Below are positions 1 through 7,890 of a DNA stretch of 50,145 nt, in pieces (the first letter of the stretch is position 1; every line of letters begins with the position of its first letter). A model generated the notes under the pieces. The model worked only from the letters and a program-made list of their open reading frames with translations, did not search any database and had not been told where the DNA came from. Origin of the DNA: a virus; IMG/VR virus record IMGVR_UViG_3300029258_001349, positions 1-50,145 of that record. The stretch is one strand, 5' to 3'. The position numbers were made by a program, and so were the translations under genes.

Positions 1-1
1 C

Positions 2-571
2 GTAAATTTAGCATTTATATTCCTAAATAGATACTATGCAGTAGGTAGTGGTAAAATACAATCTATAACGCGTATGTCTTATTGTTTAGAAGAATTTCTT
101 ATTGAGATATCACATGAGCGTTCTTTACTTACTCTATTAAATTACGATGAAAATCAACGCAAACTTATATGTACTTTTATAAGAGAGCTACAAGCATGTA
201 AAAAATCGCGCAAGCTAAAGACTTTCATGAATGAGTACATAAATGGTTATAGAATCGTGTATCCGCAGCATATGCAGGAAAGATCGCGTATGTTTGAAAC
301 TATGTTAGTCATGCTTGATCAGTTACAATCCCGTAAGATGACATATTTTTTTGAAAATCATGCTCTCGAGATTTTAAAAGCACATTTGTGGGGTTTACGT
401 AAGTTTGGTGATCCTATTAGATTACACTTAGGACACTTTAAAGATGATAATGCTTTACATAGATTAAAGACTTATTATAGTTGGATCAGGCGTAGAGATA
501 TAATCGGAGAGCAATCTTATTCTTTTGGAACGCAGAAAGCATCTAGTAATCTTAAAGGTTATGATTTTTAA
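2..571 (+). CDS. hypothetical protein, probably 5'-truncated by the window edge
   Basis: I do not recognise this protein. The reading frame is open from base 2, so the gene may begin upstream. The first ATG in the window is at 74, and no Shine-Dalgarno precedes it, which makes 74 an uncertain start. From 74 the product is 165 residues: mostly helical in appearance, basic, with no clear catalytic motif, signal peptide or membrane segment. It lies directly upstream of the helicase-loader-like, helicase and primase genes, so a role near replication initiation is possible by context only. Confidence 0.55.
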   Translation, partial: VNLAFIFLNRYYAVGSGKIQSITRMSYCLEEFLIEISHERSLLTLLNYDENQRKLICTFIRELQACKKSRKLKTFMNEYINGYRIVYPQHMQERSRMFETMLVMLDQLQSRKMTYFFENHALEILKAHLWGLRKFGDPIRLHLGHFKDDNALHRLKTYYSWIRRRDIIGEQSYSFGTQKASSNLKGYDF

Positions 572-596
572 TCATTTAGTTATTTTATCATAGATA

Positions 597-608
597 TATT
601 TATTATAT
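597..608 (+). promoter_or_regulatory. promoter-like AT element (TATTTATTATAT)
   Basis: The 44-bp gap between the first two genes contains TATTTATTATAT, identical to the first 12 bases of a 15-mer found upstream of the genes at 37861 and 46170. It ends 7 bases before the ATG at 616. That is close for a promoter of that same gene, so the transcript may be leaderless or the start may be further downstream. Confidence 0.3.
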
Positions 609-615
609 TATTAAA

Positions 616-1167
616 ATGGATTTATTAACATTTAAAGACGTACCTTTGTATACACCTAACACTCTTGCTCTACCAGAAGCCTGGCAAGCAGTGTCTTTTA
701 ATACACTGGATTTTACTGATAAGTCTAAACTTAAAAACGTATTGATTACTTATTTAGAAAAGTTTGAATTTAATGGGCGCGATAGCTTATTAATACACTC
801 AGACGCTTTTGCTTTCAGGTTATTCGTTTCTTTATATAGAGAGATAGGTTCACATATTACCCCAGATAATTATAAACTTTTAAATTGGCCTAGCTATATA
901 GCAGCTTTGCGCAGTGAAGGTTTTAAGGGTTTGAATACCTTGATGCAGGATCTTTACAGTTTACGGTTTTTATTTATATTTGATCTAACTTTGTCTACTA
1001 AGGATGATAATAACTATTTTGAAAAGATAGTAGATTACACACATTTACATAACATAATTCTATTTATAGTTACACGAATTGATGGACCTAAAGTCGTAGA
1101 TAGTCTACCTTTAGAATTAGCAAAAGTATTTAACGAGAAATTTTTACGTATAGGAATTAATGAATAG
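616..1167 (+). CDS. putative degenerate AAA+ helicase loader-like protein
   Basis: This 183-residue protein ends directly against the replicative helicase gene. Its layout resembles a DnaC-type ATPase that has lost its active site. A hydrophobic strand LLIHSDAF sits where a Walker A loop would be, but no GKT/GKS is present. FLFIFDL sits at the Walker B position and IILFIVTRI at a sensor-1-like position. Seen: these hydrophobic strands in the expected order. Inferred: a helicase-loading role from this order and from adjacency to dnaB. No strong Shine-Dalgarno is visible before the ATG. It could equally be an unrelated small protein. Confidence 0.6.
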   Translation: MDLLTFKDVPLYTPNTLALPEAWQAVSFNTLDFTDKSKLKNVLITYLEKFEFNGRDSLLIHSDAFAFRLFVSLYREIGSHITPDNYKLLNWPSYIAALRSEGFKGLNTLMQDLYSLRFLFIFDLTLSTKDDNNYFEKIVDYTHLHNIILFIVTRIDGPKVVDSLPLELAKVFNEKFLRIGINE

Positions 1168-2589
1168 ATGCAGCCAGATCAAATAGAATTACTATTAAAA
1201 TCTATAGTACACGATGATTCCGTTTTTGTTGAGATTGTACATAGATTGAAAGGTGATTTATTTGCTCATGAATCATATAACTTATTTCTGCAGCAACTGC
1301 GTAAGTTCTACAGTGCACAACATAAAAAGCCTACTTTTGATGAATTTAGATTATTCGTAGATGTAGCTGTCTGGGATAAATTAATTTTCTGCAAATCTCT
1401 TTTTGATTCACCCGCAAATTTAAGTACTGAATTAGTAAAGAAAAAGTTATATGGATGCTATCAGGAAAGAGAAACACAACTCTTTTTAGAGCAGACTGAA
1501 GGTAAGCTTACGCGGAATACTTTAGATGTAAAAGATTTATACGCTGAAATGCGTGATATTGTACGTAGAACTTCTGAACCTGATACATCTTATATAGAAT
1601 TAAATAAGGAGAATATAAGAACAGAATATATAGAGGCAAGAGATTTTCGTTTGTTAGGTACAGGACCTTTTTGTTTCAAGCAGCTTAATAAGATTACAGG
1701 CGGTATAGCTAAGAAAGAACTAGCTATTTATATTGCTCCATCAAATAGAGGTAAGACTGTTTTTCTCTTAAACGATCTATATACAAGTTTATTAAATGAA
1801 GAAAAGACTTTATTCTTGTCTATGGAAAATGAACCACCCAGTTTAAAATCTAGGTTATGCGATCGCATACTACTCATGAATAAGGCTGAACAACGTACGC
1901 ATGAAGATTTTTGCGTTAAACATTTAAGGAAATTTTTTGGTTTTCCTAGTGTTCAATCTCCTACTTTTATTTACAGAAGTCCGAATACCTTTTCTGTAGA
2001 AGAACTAAGTATATGGTTAGATGAATATGAATATCGAAATGACTTAAGATTTGATAGAGTAATAGTGGATTATATAGGTAAATTTAAAAAACCTCAAGGA
2101 AAGAATTTACAGCTTTTTGATCAAGAGCGTTTATTAACTGATGAATTACGTGCGTTGGCTATATCAAGAGATATAAGAATAGTTACTGCTGCTCAGACAA
2201 ATAGGGGTGGTATAAAAACTAAAGATGGTGTAACGAAGACAATTGATGAAACAAATTTACAGGGAGGTTTTGGGCAATTTGAAACTGCTGATATTGTTTT
2301 AGGTTATTCAGAGACAGCTGAAGAAAAGGAATCCGGAGGTGGTAGAGTTAAGATTTTAAAGATGCGCGAAGGTGGTGGTCGCGGTGTAGAAATCATTGTT
2401 AAGATGGCTCCGTGGTTAGGTTTGATTACAGATTCGCCCGAGTCTTTAATTCCGCCACATAATATGTATGTATTAAATAATCCAGATAAACGTTACGGAC
2501 AGCTTGCAGGATTAACTGCTCAGTCTACACCACCATCAACACAGAATGTACAGGCTATACCCAAACAGGCAGGATCACATGATACCTAA
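1168..2589 (+). CDS. dnaB: replicative DNA helicase, DnaB/gp41-like (SF4)
   Basis: This is the 5'-3' replicative helicase that unwinds DNA ahead of the fork and pairs with the primase encoded next. Its 473 residues have a helical N-terminal domain and a RecA-fold C-terminal domain. Walker A APSNRGKT lies near residues 190-197, Walker B VIVDYIG near 300 and the polar motif TAAQTNRGG near 340-348. LSMENEPPS, a typical DnaB segment after Walker A, is also present. Length matches the family and no intein interrupts it. The C-terminal tail of about 40 residues is Pro/Gln/Thr-rich and may contact the primase. The start abuts the preceding stop, and the last 11 bases overlap the primase start. Confidence 0.93.
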   Translation: MQPDQIELLLKSIVHDDSVFVEIVHRLKGDLFAHESYNLFLQQLRKFYSAQHKKPTFDEFRLFVDVAVWDKLIFCKSLFDSPANLSTELVKKKLYGCYQERETQLFLEQTEGKLTRNTLDVKDLYAEMRDIVRRTSEPDTSYIELNKENIRTEYIEARDFRLLGTGPFCFKQLNKITGGIAKKELAIYIAPSNRGKTVFLLNDLYTSLLNEEKTLFLSMENEPPSLKSRLCDRILLMNKAEQRTHEDFCVKHLRKFFGFPSVQSPTFIYRSPNTFSVEELSIWLDEYEYRNDLRFDRVIVDYIGKFKKPQGKNLQLFDQERLLTDELRALAISRDIRIVTAAQTNRGGIKTKDGVTKTIDETNLQGGFGQFETADIVLGYSETAEEKESGGGRVKILKMREGGGRGVEIIVKMAPWLGLITDSPESLIPPHNMYVLNNPDKRYGQLAGLTAQSTPPSTQNVQAIPKQAGSHDT

Positions 2590-3478
2590 TTGGGCTTTTG
2601 ATATAACTGTACAGTTTCGCGTTAAGGAATCAGCAGGTGTTATTAAAATTAAACAATGTCCTTATTGTGGTAATGATAGGTCAAATCTAGAAATATCTAT
2701 ACCTAAGTGTGTCTTTCATTGCTGGGCTTGTGACGCTGGCGGATCTGTTAAAAAATTTTTAAGGGATCAAGAAATTCCCTTTGATGTTGCCGATATTAGG
2801 CCCGAAGCACCAGTAAAAAGAAAAGAAGATAGTATTTTTTTCTTACCTGATAACATGCCTTTATTACAACAACATTCTAGATACGCGATAGCTGCAGTTA
2901 ACTATTTGAAGAGTAGGGGAATGACTGAAGAGGATATTAAAGAGTGGGATATAAGGTTTGCTACCGGTAAAGACGCAGAAGCTTTAGATTATAATTATTT
3001 AGGTTACGTGCTTTTTCCTTTTTATGGTCTAAAAGGTCTTGAATACTTTCAAGCAGCTAGTTATGTAAACAAGGGATATAAATTACCCGCAACGACTAAA
3101 GATAAATTCTTACCTAAGCAGCGCGGATCTCATACTCTGGTTTTTGTCGAAGGTATTTTCGATGCTACCACTATATGGAAATATACCACTCATGATATAT
3201 TCATGATTTTTGGTAAATATTTAGGACCTTATCAGTTAGATATGCTTACTAAAGCTAATTATACTGAGGTTATAATGTGTTTAGACGGTGATGCTTATAA
3301 AGACGCAATTACTCTTGCGAACTTACTGTATTCTCGAGGTATTCGCGTTAAAATAGCTAAATTACCTGAGGATAAGGATCCAAATGATCTAAAAGAACAG
3401 GTTGTTGAGTATATTAATAGGGCATACGACGTTACTGAAAGCTATTTAAGGAGAGAACGTGCAAGGTCGCATAGATAA
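2579..3478 (+). CDS. dnaG: DNA primase, DnaG-type (zinc finger + Toprim)
   Basis: This enzyme makes RNA primers for lagging-strand synthesis. A CHC2-like zinc finger lies at the N terminus (C27-x2-C30, then H47/C48-x2-C51). A Toprim domain follows with FVEGIFDA near 190 and the acidic pair LDGDA near 236-239. I chose the ATG at 2579, which overlaps the helicase stop, over an in-frame ATG at 2546 that would add 11 residues from within dnaB. The C terminus is short, as in T4 gp61 or T7-type primases. It overlaps the next gene by 20 bases. Gene order helicase-primase-UvsW-like is consistent with one replication operon. Confidence 0.88.
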   Translation: MIPNWAFDITVQFRVKESAGVIKIKQCPYCGNDRSNLEISIPKCVFHCWACDAGGSVKKFLRDQEIPFDVADIRPEAPVKRKEDSIFFLPDNMPLLQQHSRYAIAAVNYLKSRGMTEEDIKEWDIRFATGKDAEALDYNYLGYVLFPFYGLKGLEYFQAASYVNKGYKLPATTKDKFLPKQRGSHTLVFVEGIFDATTIWKYTTHDIFMIFGKYLGPYQLDMLTKANYTEVIMCLDGDAYKDAITLANLLYSRGIRVKIAKLPEDKDPNDLKEQVVEYINRAYDVTESYLRRERARSHR

Positions 3479-6116
3479 AGGAAGTGTTTGGCTAGAAAAT
3501 TATACGCAATCTGAGATCGCCCGATTATCTGAGATTTTATCTTTTGATATACCAGGTAGAGAACATATGCCTTTATATAAACAGGGTAAATGGGATGGCA
3601 TCAAAAGATTTCTTGATTGGCGGTTAAAGAAGTTTTCCGTAGGATTATTATCTTACGTAGAAGAGAAGTTAAATCATAAAATAGAGATTCTATCTGATGA
3701 GCGCGTATTTTTAGATTTACCCTACGTACCTGTTAAGATTGATGGTAAATATGATTTTAGAGATTATCAAGAAATATCTATAAAGAAATTGTTAAAGAAT
3801 AATGGCGGTGCAGTCGAGTTAGCAACTAATGCAGGAAAGACGGCAGGTATAGCTTCTGTCGCAGCTTCTTTTGCTAAAATAGGAAAGACAACTGTTATTT
3901 TAGAACGCACGGTTAATTTATTAACTCAAGTAAAAGCCGCAGTTGAATCATGTTTGGGATATTCAATAGGGCAGATAACACGAAAGAAAAAAGAATATAA
4001 TTATGATTGTATAATTATTATGGTTCCACTTGTTACACGTATACTGGATAGAGTCGCTAAAGATGAGGGTTCTGACGAGGATTATGAGATATTTGATATA
4101 CTTTCTAATACTGACGCTTTTCTCGTTGATGAATGTGTTGCAGGGAGCTCACTTATCCAAACAGAAAAAGGTACTATACAGATAAAAGATGTGCCTGCTA
4201 TTAAACCTTTATTTATATTATCTTATGATGGTTATCAGTCAACATACAAGCGTATAAGACGTTTTTGGTCTAAAGGCTTAAAAGAGACTTTACAAGTTAC
4301 ATTTTCATCAGGAGAAAAACTTGTATGTACGCCAGAACATTTGATTTATACAGAGGAGCACGGATGGGTAGAAGCGGGCAAGTTACAAAAGAATCAGACA
4401 TGCTTTACTGGGAAAAGAAGTTTCAAGAGTATAATGGGTCAGTCAAAAAATGCGCTTGTGGTTGTGGTAAGGAAATACCTCGTAAACAGTATATGTCTGC
4501 CGAAAATTTTAAAAGATATTATACTGCTAAAGCAGATTCCCAGAAATATATCAATAAGCATGATAAAAGACCTAAAAATTGGGCTCTTATTCTTACACCT
4601 AGGGAAGAACACTGTATTCTCGGTACATGCCTTGGCGACGGCCTTTTACGTATACCTAATCCAACCTCTAAGAATCCACATCTTTGCTGGAGTCATAGTA
4701 CCGCACAATTATCTTGGGGTAGATATAAAAAAGACGTACTTTCTAGATTACTTATTCATGAGTACGGCGCGCCAAATCAAGGTTATACAAAAGGGCGCAC
4801 GTATATTCATACGTTTAGGACACGCTGTTTACCGGCACTTAAACCTTTATATGACAAAATGTATAAAAACAATAAAAAACAGGTTACACTGTCTTGGCTT
4901 AAAAATCTTAAAGACGAAAGTTTTGCTTGGTGGTTTTGTGACGACGGATCTTATGATAAAAAAGGAAAGATTATTCACTTACATACAGAGGGTCTTACGC
5001 TGGAAGAAAATATATTATGTAAAGAATTTCTTTCTAAAGTTTTCGGACGCGTTTCACTGGTTACAGCGAAAAATAATCAAAATCGTATATATACACATAT
5101 TAGATTTCTACGTAGCTCAACTGACATGTTTTTTGACAAAATTTTACCCTTTGTACCAAAAGACATGTACTACAAAAGTCCTAGACATTCAGAAGTATAA
5201 ATCTGTGGATGTTTATGATTTAGAAGTAGAGGATACGCATTGTTTTTTTGCTAATAATATTTTAGTACATAATTGCCATCACGCACAAGCCGCATCGGAT
5301 CAAGCTATTTTAAATATGAATAGACAAGCTTTACGCTTTGGTTTTTCTGGCAGTTTACCTAAACCTGGTACAATAGCGGATTTGAATATGAGAGAAATAT
5401 TAGGAGAAACTCTGCATAAAGTATCAAATAAAGAATTAATTGATAGAGGTATCAGCGCAAAACCTACAATACACTTTATTGCTTATGAGACATCTTTAGG
5501 CAGTAAATTAGATGCATACAAACAGGCTATTCGAAATGATTGTTTTAAAATGCAATTTCAGGGCTATGATCATACAGGTAAAGAAATATTGAAAAATGTC
5601 TTTAGCGTACCTACTTATACGAATAAGGTAAAAGAATTTGTGATGAATTATGCTATAAAACATAATCCTGCCTTTACTTCTATAATTAAGCTCTTAGTAG
5701 ATGTACATGTAGCAGTAGATCAGTCTACCGTAATTATAGTAGACTGGAAAGCTTTTGGAGCAGACTTAGCAGAAACTATAGATGCACCTTTACTATACAG
5801 TAAAACGAAAAACAGAGAAGAACTTATAGAAGATTTTTCTTCAGGAAAAATAAAGAAATTAGTAACGACTAGTATTTTAGATGAAGGTATGTCTATTAAT
5901 AGAATTAAAGTATTAATCTTAGCTACAGCAGGTTCTTCTAGACGACAATTTTTACAACGTGTTGGTCGCGCCTTACGTGTTAAAAAAGATGGTGATAATA
6001 CAGCAATTATTTATGATTTCTGGCGTTTAGGTCATAAGTATTTATTAGAACCAAGTAAGAAAAGACTAGCTTTATGGAAAGAAGAAGGCTTTGATGTGGA
6101 GATGAAAACAGTTTAG
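3459..6116 (+). CDS. uvsW: UvsW-like SF2 DNA helicase interrupted by an intein
   Basis: The GTG start has a strong Shine-Dalgarno (AAGGAGAG). The 885-residue precursor holds a helicase of about 505 residues split by a 380-residue intein (residues 226-605). The helicase has an N-terminal UvsW-type domain, motif I ATNAGKT (122-128), and motif VI QRVGRALR near 833. The DEAD/H motif II is split exactly: VDE ends the N-extein and CHH begins the C-extein, so splicing restores VDECHH. UvsW-family helicases reverse forks and unwind branched or R-loop structures. Without splicing the ATPase cannot function. Confidence is high for the helicase and for the intein borders. The exact substrate is inferred from the T4 homologue. 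Confidence 0.9.
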   Translation: MQGRIDKGSVWLENYTQSEIARLSEILSFDIPGREHMPLYKQGKWDGIKRFLDWRLKKFSVGLLSYVEEKLNHKIEILSDERVFLDLPYVPVKIDGKYDFRDYQEISIKKLLKNNGGAVELATNAGKTAGIASVAASFAKIGKTTVILERTVNLLTQVKAAVESCLGYSIGQITRKKKEYNYDCIIIMVPLVTRILDRVAKDEGSDEDYEIFDILSNTDAFLVDECVAGSSLIQTEKGTIQIKDVPAIKPLFILSYDGYQSTYKRIRRFWSKGLKETLQVTFSSGEKLVCTPEHLIYTEEHGWVEAGKLQKNQTCFTGKRSFKSIMGQSKNALVVVVRKYLVNSICLPKILKDIILLKQIPRNISISMIKDLKIGLLFLHLGKNTVFSVHALATAFYVYLIQPLRIHIFAGVIVPHNYLGVDIKKTYFLDYLFMSTARQIKVIQKGARIFIRLGHAVYRHLNLYMTKCIKTIKNRLHCLGLKILKTKVLLGGFVTTDLMIKKERLFTYIQRVLRWKKIYYVKNFFLKFSDAFHWLQRKIIKIVYIHILDFYVAQLTCFLTKFYPLYQKTCTTKVLDIQKYKSVDVYDLEVEDTHCFFANNILVHNCHHAQAASDQAILNMNRQALRFGFSGSLPKPGTIADLNMREILGETLHKVSNKELIDRGISAKPTIHFIAYETSLGSKLDAYKQAIRNDCFKMQFQGYDHTGKEILKNVFSVPTYTNKVKEFVMNYAIKHNPAFTSIIKLLVDVHVAVDQSTVIIVDWKAFGADLAETIDAPLLYSKTKNREELIEDFSSGKIKKLVTTSILDEGMSINRIKVLILATAGSSRRQFLQRVGRALRVKKDGDNTAIIYDFWRLGHKYLLEPSKKRLALWKEEGFDVEMKTV
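4134..5273 (+). mobile_element. intein in helicase motif II
   Basis: The borders are set by Cys1 (codon 4134-4136), a block B with T-P-E-H near 4330-4341, a block F-like VYDLEVEDTH and the C-terminal VHN followed by Cys+1 (5274). The splicing halves are about 90 residues at the start and 35 residues at the end, both in the helicase frame. The middle, about 4395-5170, reads in that frame as a stop-free but featureless hydrophobic and basic stretch. In another frame the same bases encode a LAGLIDADG endonuclease. Inteins normally carry the endonuclease in the same frame, so this arrangement is unusual. The insertion site, a nearly invariant ATPase motif, is typical of inteins. Confidence 0.92.
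4364..5200 (+). CDS. LAGLIDADG homing endonuclease nested out of frame inside the intein
   Basis: This gene lies wholly inside the helicase intein but in a different frame. The ATG at 4364 has AGAGGAG at 4352-4358, five bases upstream, a better site than the in-frame ATGs at 4325 and 4400. The 278-residue product has a small zinc-type motif KCACGCGKEIP near residue 30. It has a first LAGLIDADG helix LGTCLGDG (catalytic Asp near 92) and a second WWFCDDGS (Asp near 193-194), as in LAGLIDADG_2-type enzymes. These make a double-strand break at the empty insertion site to copy the element. Two acidic helices and intact spacing suggest activity. Independent translation from an internal start is inferred. 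Confidence 0.85.
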   Translation: MGRSGQVTKESDMLYWEKKFQEYNGSVKKCACGCGKEIPRKQYMSAENFKRYYTAKADSQKYINKHDKRPKNWALILTPREEHCILGTCLGDGLLRIPNPTSKNPHLCWSHSTAQLSWGRYKKDVLSRLLIHEYGAPNQGYTKGRTYIHTFRTRCLPALKPLYDKMYKNNKKQVTLSWLKNLKDESFAWWFCDDGSYDKKGKIIHLHTEGLTLEENILCKEFLSKVFGRVSLVTAKNNQNRIYTHIRFLRSSTDMFFDKILPFVPKDMYYKSPRHSEV

Positions 6117-6127
6117 GAGGCTATACA

Positions 6128-6562
6128 ATGAGGAAGTGGTTAATAAGAGAGTGGGTAAAATTTTTCTTGACTTATCTTGCTCTAGTTGTAGGTATTGTAG
6201 GCATAGGTTTAGGTTTTAATTTTGTTTTAACGCAGAAACCTTCTGTTAATACGAGTGTGGATAAAGCAATAAACAGCGCTGATTGGTTTGAACAACAATA
6301 TGGACAATATCTGCTTGTAAACAGTAAAGTAGAAAAAGCGCAGAGAGCAGCTAAGGCTTTTAAGAGTGAATTAGCTTTACGAAGGATTTGGCGTCCAGAA
6401 GATACAACTAAGTATTTACATTTAACAAAGGTTTTATATAATTTAGCTTACCAAAAAGAACTACTCGTAGCTACTTACAATGCTCGTTCGGGTATGATAG
6501 CAAAAGAGTTATTTAAGTCTAAAGCAGCACCTTATCGATTACCTTTAAGCGAGGATAATTAA
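6128..6562 (+). CDS. hypothetical membrane-anchored protein
   Basis: This 144-residue protein is unknown. It has one strong N-terminal membrane segment (about residues 13-35, rich in Leu, Val, Gly and Ile) followed by a basic and hydrophilic helical domain. The charge pattern (RKWLIREWVK before the segment) suggests N-in, C-out topology. The start has a good Shine-Dalgarno (AGGAGG, 6116-6121). It sits just downstream of the helicase. It could be an inner-membrane phage protein of unknown purpose. There is no cleavage site of the lipoprotein type. Confidence 0.65.
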   Translation: MRKWLIREWVKFFLTYLALVVGIVGIGLGFNFVLTQKPSVNTSVDKAINSADWFEQQYGQYLLVNSKVEKAQRAAKAFKSELALRRIWRPEDTTKYLHLTKVLYNLAYQKELLVATYNARSGMIAKELFKSKAAPYRLPLSEDN

Positions 6563-6563
6563 T

Positions 6564-6803
6564 ATGGTTGTTTCAACAGAATATTCTATTGGTGATATTG
6601 TTTATCTTAAAACAGATACCGATCAAGATCCTAGAATGATTACTTCTGTACAAATATTAGCAGATAATTTTTGTCAATATAGATTAAGTTTAGGATCAAA
6701 TGTTTCTTGGCATACAAGTATAGAAATTAGTAAAGAGAAGTCTGTTTTAGGTATAGATAATTTACAGAATATTAATAAAAGGAGTAGCGATGAAGATAGC
6801 TAA
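6564..6803 (+). CDS. small hypothetical protein with SH3-like N terminus
   Basis: The 79 residues begin YSIGDIVYLKTD, a pattern typical of small SH3-like or KOW-like beta barrels found in many phage proteins (for example YodC/DUF2158-type). The rest is polar. No catalytic residues are visible. It starts one base after the previous stop and overlaps the next gene by 14 bases. The next gene also begins with a VDDIVY motif, so the two may share an N-terminal fold. Confidence 0.55.
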   Translation: MVVSTEYSIGDIVYLKTDTDQDPRMITSVQILADNFCQYRLSLGSNVSWHTSIEISKEKSVLGIDNLQNINKRSSDEDS

Positions 6804-7287
6804 ACCAAAGTTTAAGGTAGATGATATTGTTTATAGTATAAGAGATATCTTTACAGATGTAAAAGAGTATTGTGGTCTTTGTAGAAATTCGGGGAAGATT
6901 TATATAAAAAAGTCAAAAAATTCTACTGCTTTTGTACCTAAATGTTGTCCCTCTTGTCATGGCTATACTACAACATGGCGTAAACGCACAGCTGTTAGCC
7001 AGAGAGCACGTGTATGCACTGTTAAAACAAAGAGTGTAACCTATAAAAAAGGTAAGAAGATAGTATCTGATGTTACTATTTCTTATCGTTTGTGTGCTAT
7101 AGATAATACATATGCTACTCTATTAAATAATCTTATGAGTTCTGTATTCATAGATAAACTTGCATATAGTAACGCTCCTTTAGTAATAAGTAGCGATTAT
7201 CCCGAAGAATTTCTTTATAAGACTGAACGGGGTGCTAAGGCGCGTGCTAGAAAAATAAATAATAGTAAGGAGTATAAAAATGGATGA
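6790..7287 (+). CDS. hypothetical zinc-binding protein (DnaJ-like cysteine pairs)
   Basis: The 165-residue protein starts with a VDDIVYS strand like its upstream neighbour. It then carries two cysteine pairs, CGLCRNSG and CCPSCHG, spaced like a DnaJ or 'CxxCxGxG' zinc module. The remainder is basic (KTKSVTYKKGKK) and may bind nucleic acid. The ATG has AGGAG at 6780-6784. The function is unknown. The gene ends 7 bases into the next small ORF. Confidence 0.6.
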   Translation: MKIAKPKFKVDDIVYSIRDIFTDVKEYCGLCRNSGKIYIKKSKNSTAFVPKCCPSCHGYTTTWRKRTAVSQRARVCTVKTKSVTYKKGKKIVSDVTISYRLCAIDNTYATLLNNLMSSVFIDKLAYSNAPLVISSDYPEEFLYKTERGAKARARKINNSKEYKNG

Positions 7288-7459
7288 TAACATAGAGAAG
7301 ACAATCAAAGAACAAGTGCCTACTAAAGAAGATTTAACTGATAGACCTGCTATGCACGCTGCTCCCAAGAAACCTATAGGTGTAGGTCTTGCAGCACAAT
7401 TTTTACAGAAGTGCGCTAAAAAGAGACAAAACCGTTTAGCTAAAAGGTTTCGTAAATGA
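7280..7459 (+). CDS. small hypothetical protein, 59 aa
   Basis: A 59-residue ORF has a good Shine-Dalgarno (AAGGAG, 7267-7272) and coupled ends: it overlaps the preceding gene by 8 bases and shares ATGA with the next start. The N-terminal half is acidic to neutral. The C terminus is strongly basic (KKRQNRLAKRFRK), suggesting a nucleic-acid-binding tail. No family is recognised. Tight coupling on both sides supports that it is real. Confidence 0.55.
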   Translation: MDDNIEKTIKEQVPTKEDLTDRPAMHAAPKKPIGVGLAAQFLQKCAKKRQNRLAKRFRK

Positions 7460-7881
7460 TCGTTGTTGGTTCGAACTTAGCTATTGTAGCTAATGAATTA
7501 AATACTCAAATTGAATCCATAGCTTCCTATAAAATAACAGAGGCTAATTCTGTTAGTGTCTATGACGTAGATAATATTAATCATTTCTTAAATATAGCAA
7601 ACGATTTTTATCGATTACATAACGCTTGGGTAACCGTACCCGGAGAGTATTTATCATATTTATCTGATGAGTTACTTAAAATAAAAATTGGTGGTGCAGA
7701 ATTATTGATGCCTCATCCATTATCTAAGTTTGCGGTTAAAGATGAACCTGATATTTTTACTTTTATTAATAAGCATTATAATATAGAGGTAACGCGCATA
7801 TTTGATTTAGTTTATACTTATGCCTCGATTAATAAAATGAGTTTTTTGGATTTTTTAAATGCATATGCAATTAAGTGGTAA
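7456..7881 (+). CDS. hypothetical protein, 141 aa
   Basis: I do not recognise this protein. It is 141 residues long, mildly acidic, with no cysteine clusters, signal peptide or clear membrane helix. It is translationally coupled to the preceding 59-residue ORF by an ATGA overlap and is followed nine bases later by a lysine-rich protein. It belongs to the run of small unknown genes between the helicase and the nuclease/deazaguanine block. Confidence 0.55.
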   Translation: MIVVGSNLAIVANELNTQIESIASYKITEANSVSVYDVDNINHFLNIANDFYRLHNAWVTVPGEYLSYLSDELLKIKIGGAELLMPHPLSKFAVKDEPDIFTFINKHYNIEVTRIFDLVYTYASINKMSFLDFLNAYAIKW

Positions 7882-7890
7882 GGATATTTT

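Noticed and set aside
4400-5170. Helicase-frame translation of the intein centre as a hydrophobic, membrane-like domain
   Set aside because: It has no family pattern and is exactly the out-of-frame reading of a recognisable endonuclease.
7180-7368. Minus-strand ORF of 62 codons
   Set aside because: It overlaps two well-signalled plus-strand genes and has no ribosome-binding site.
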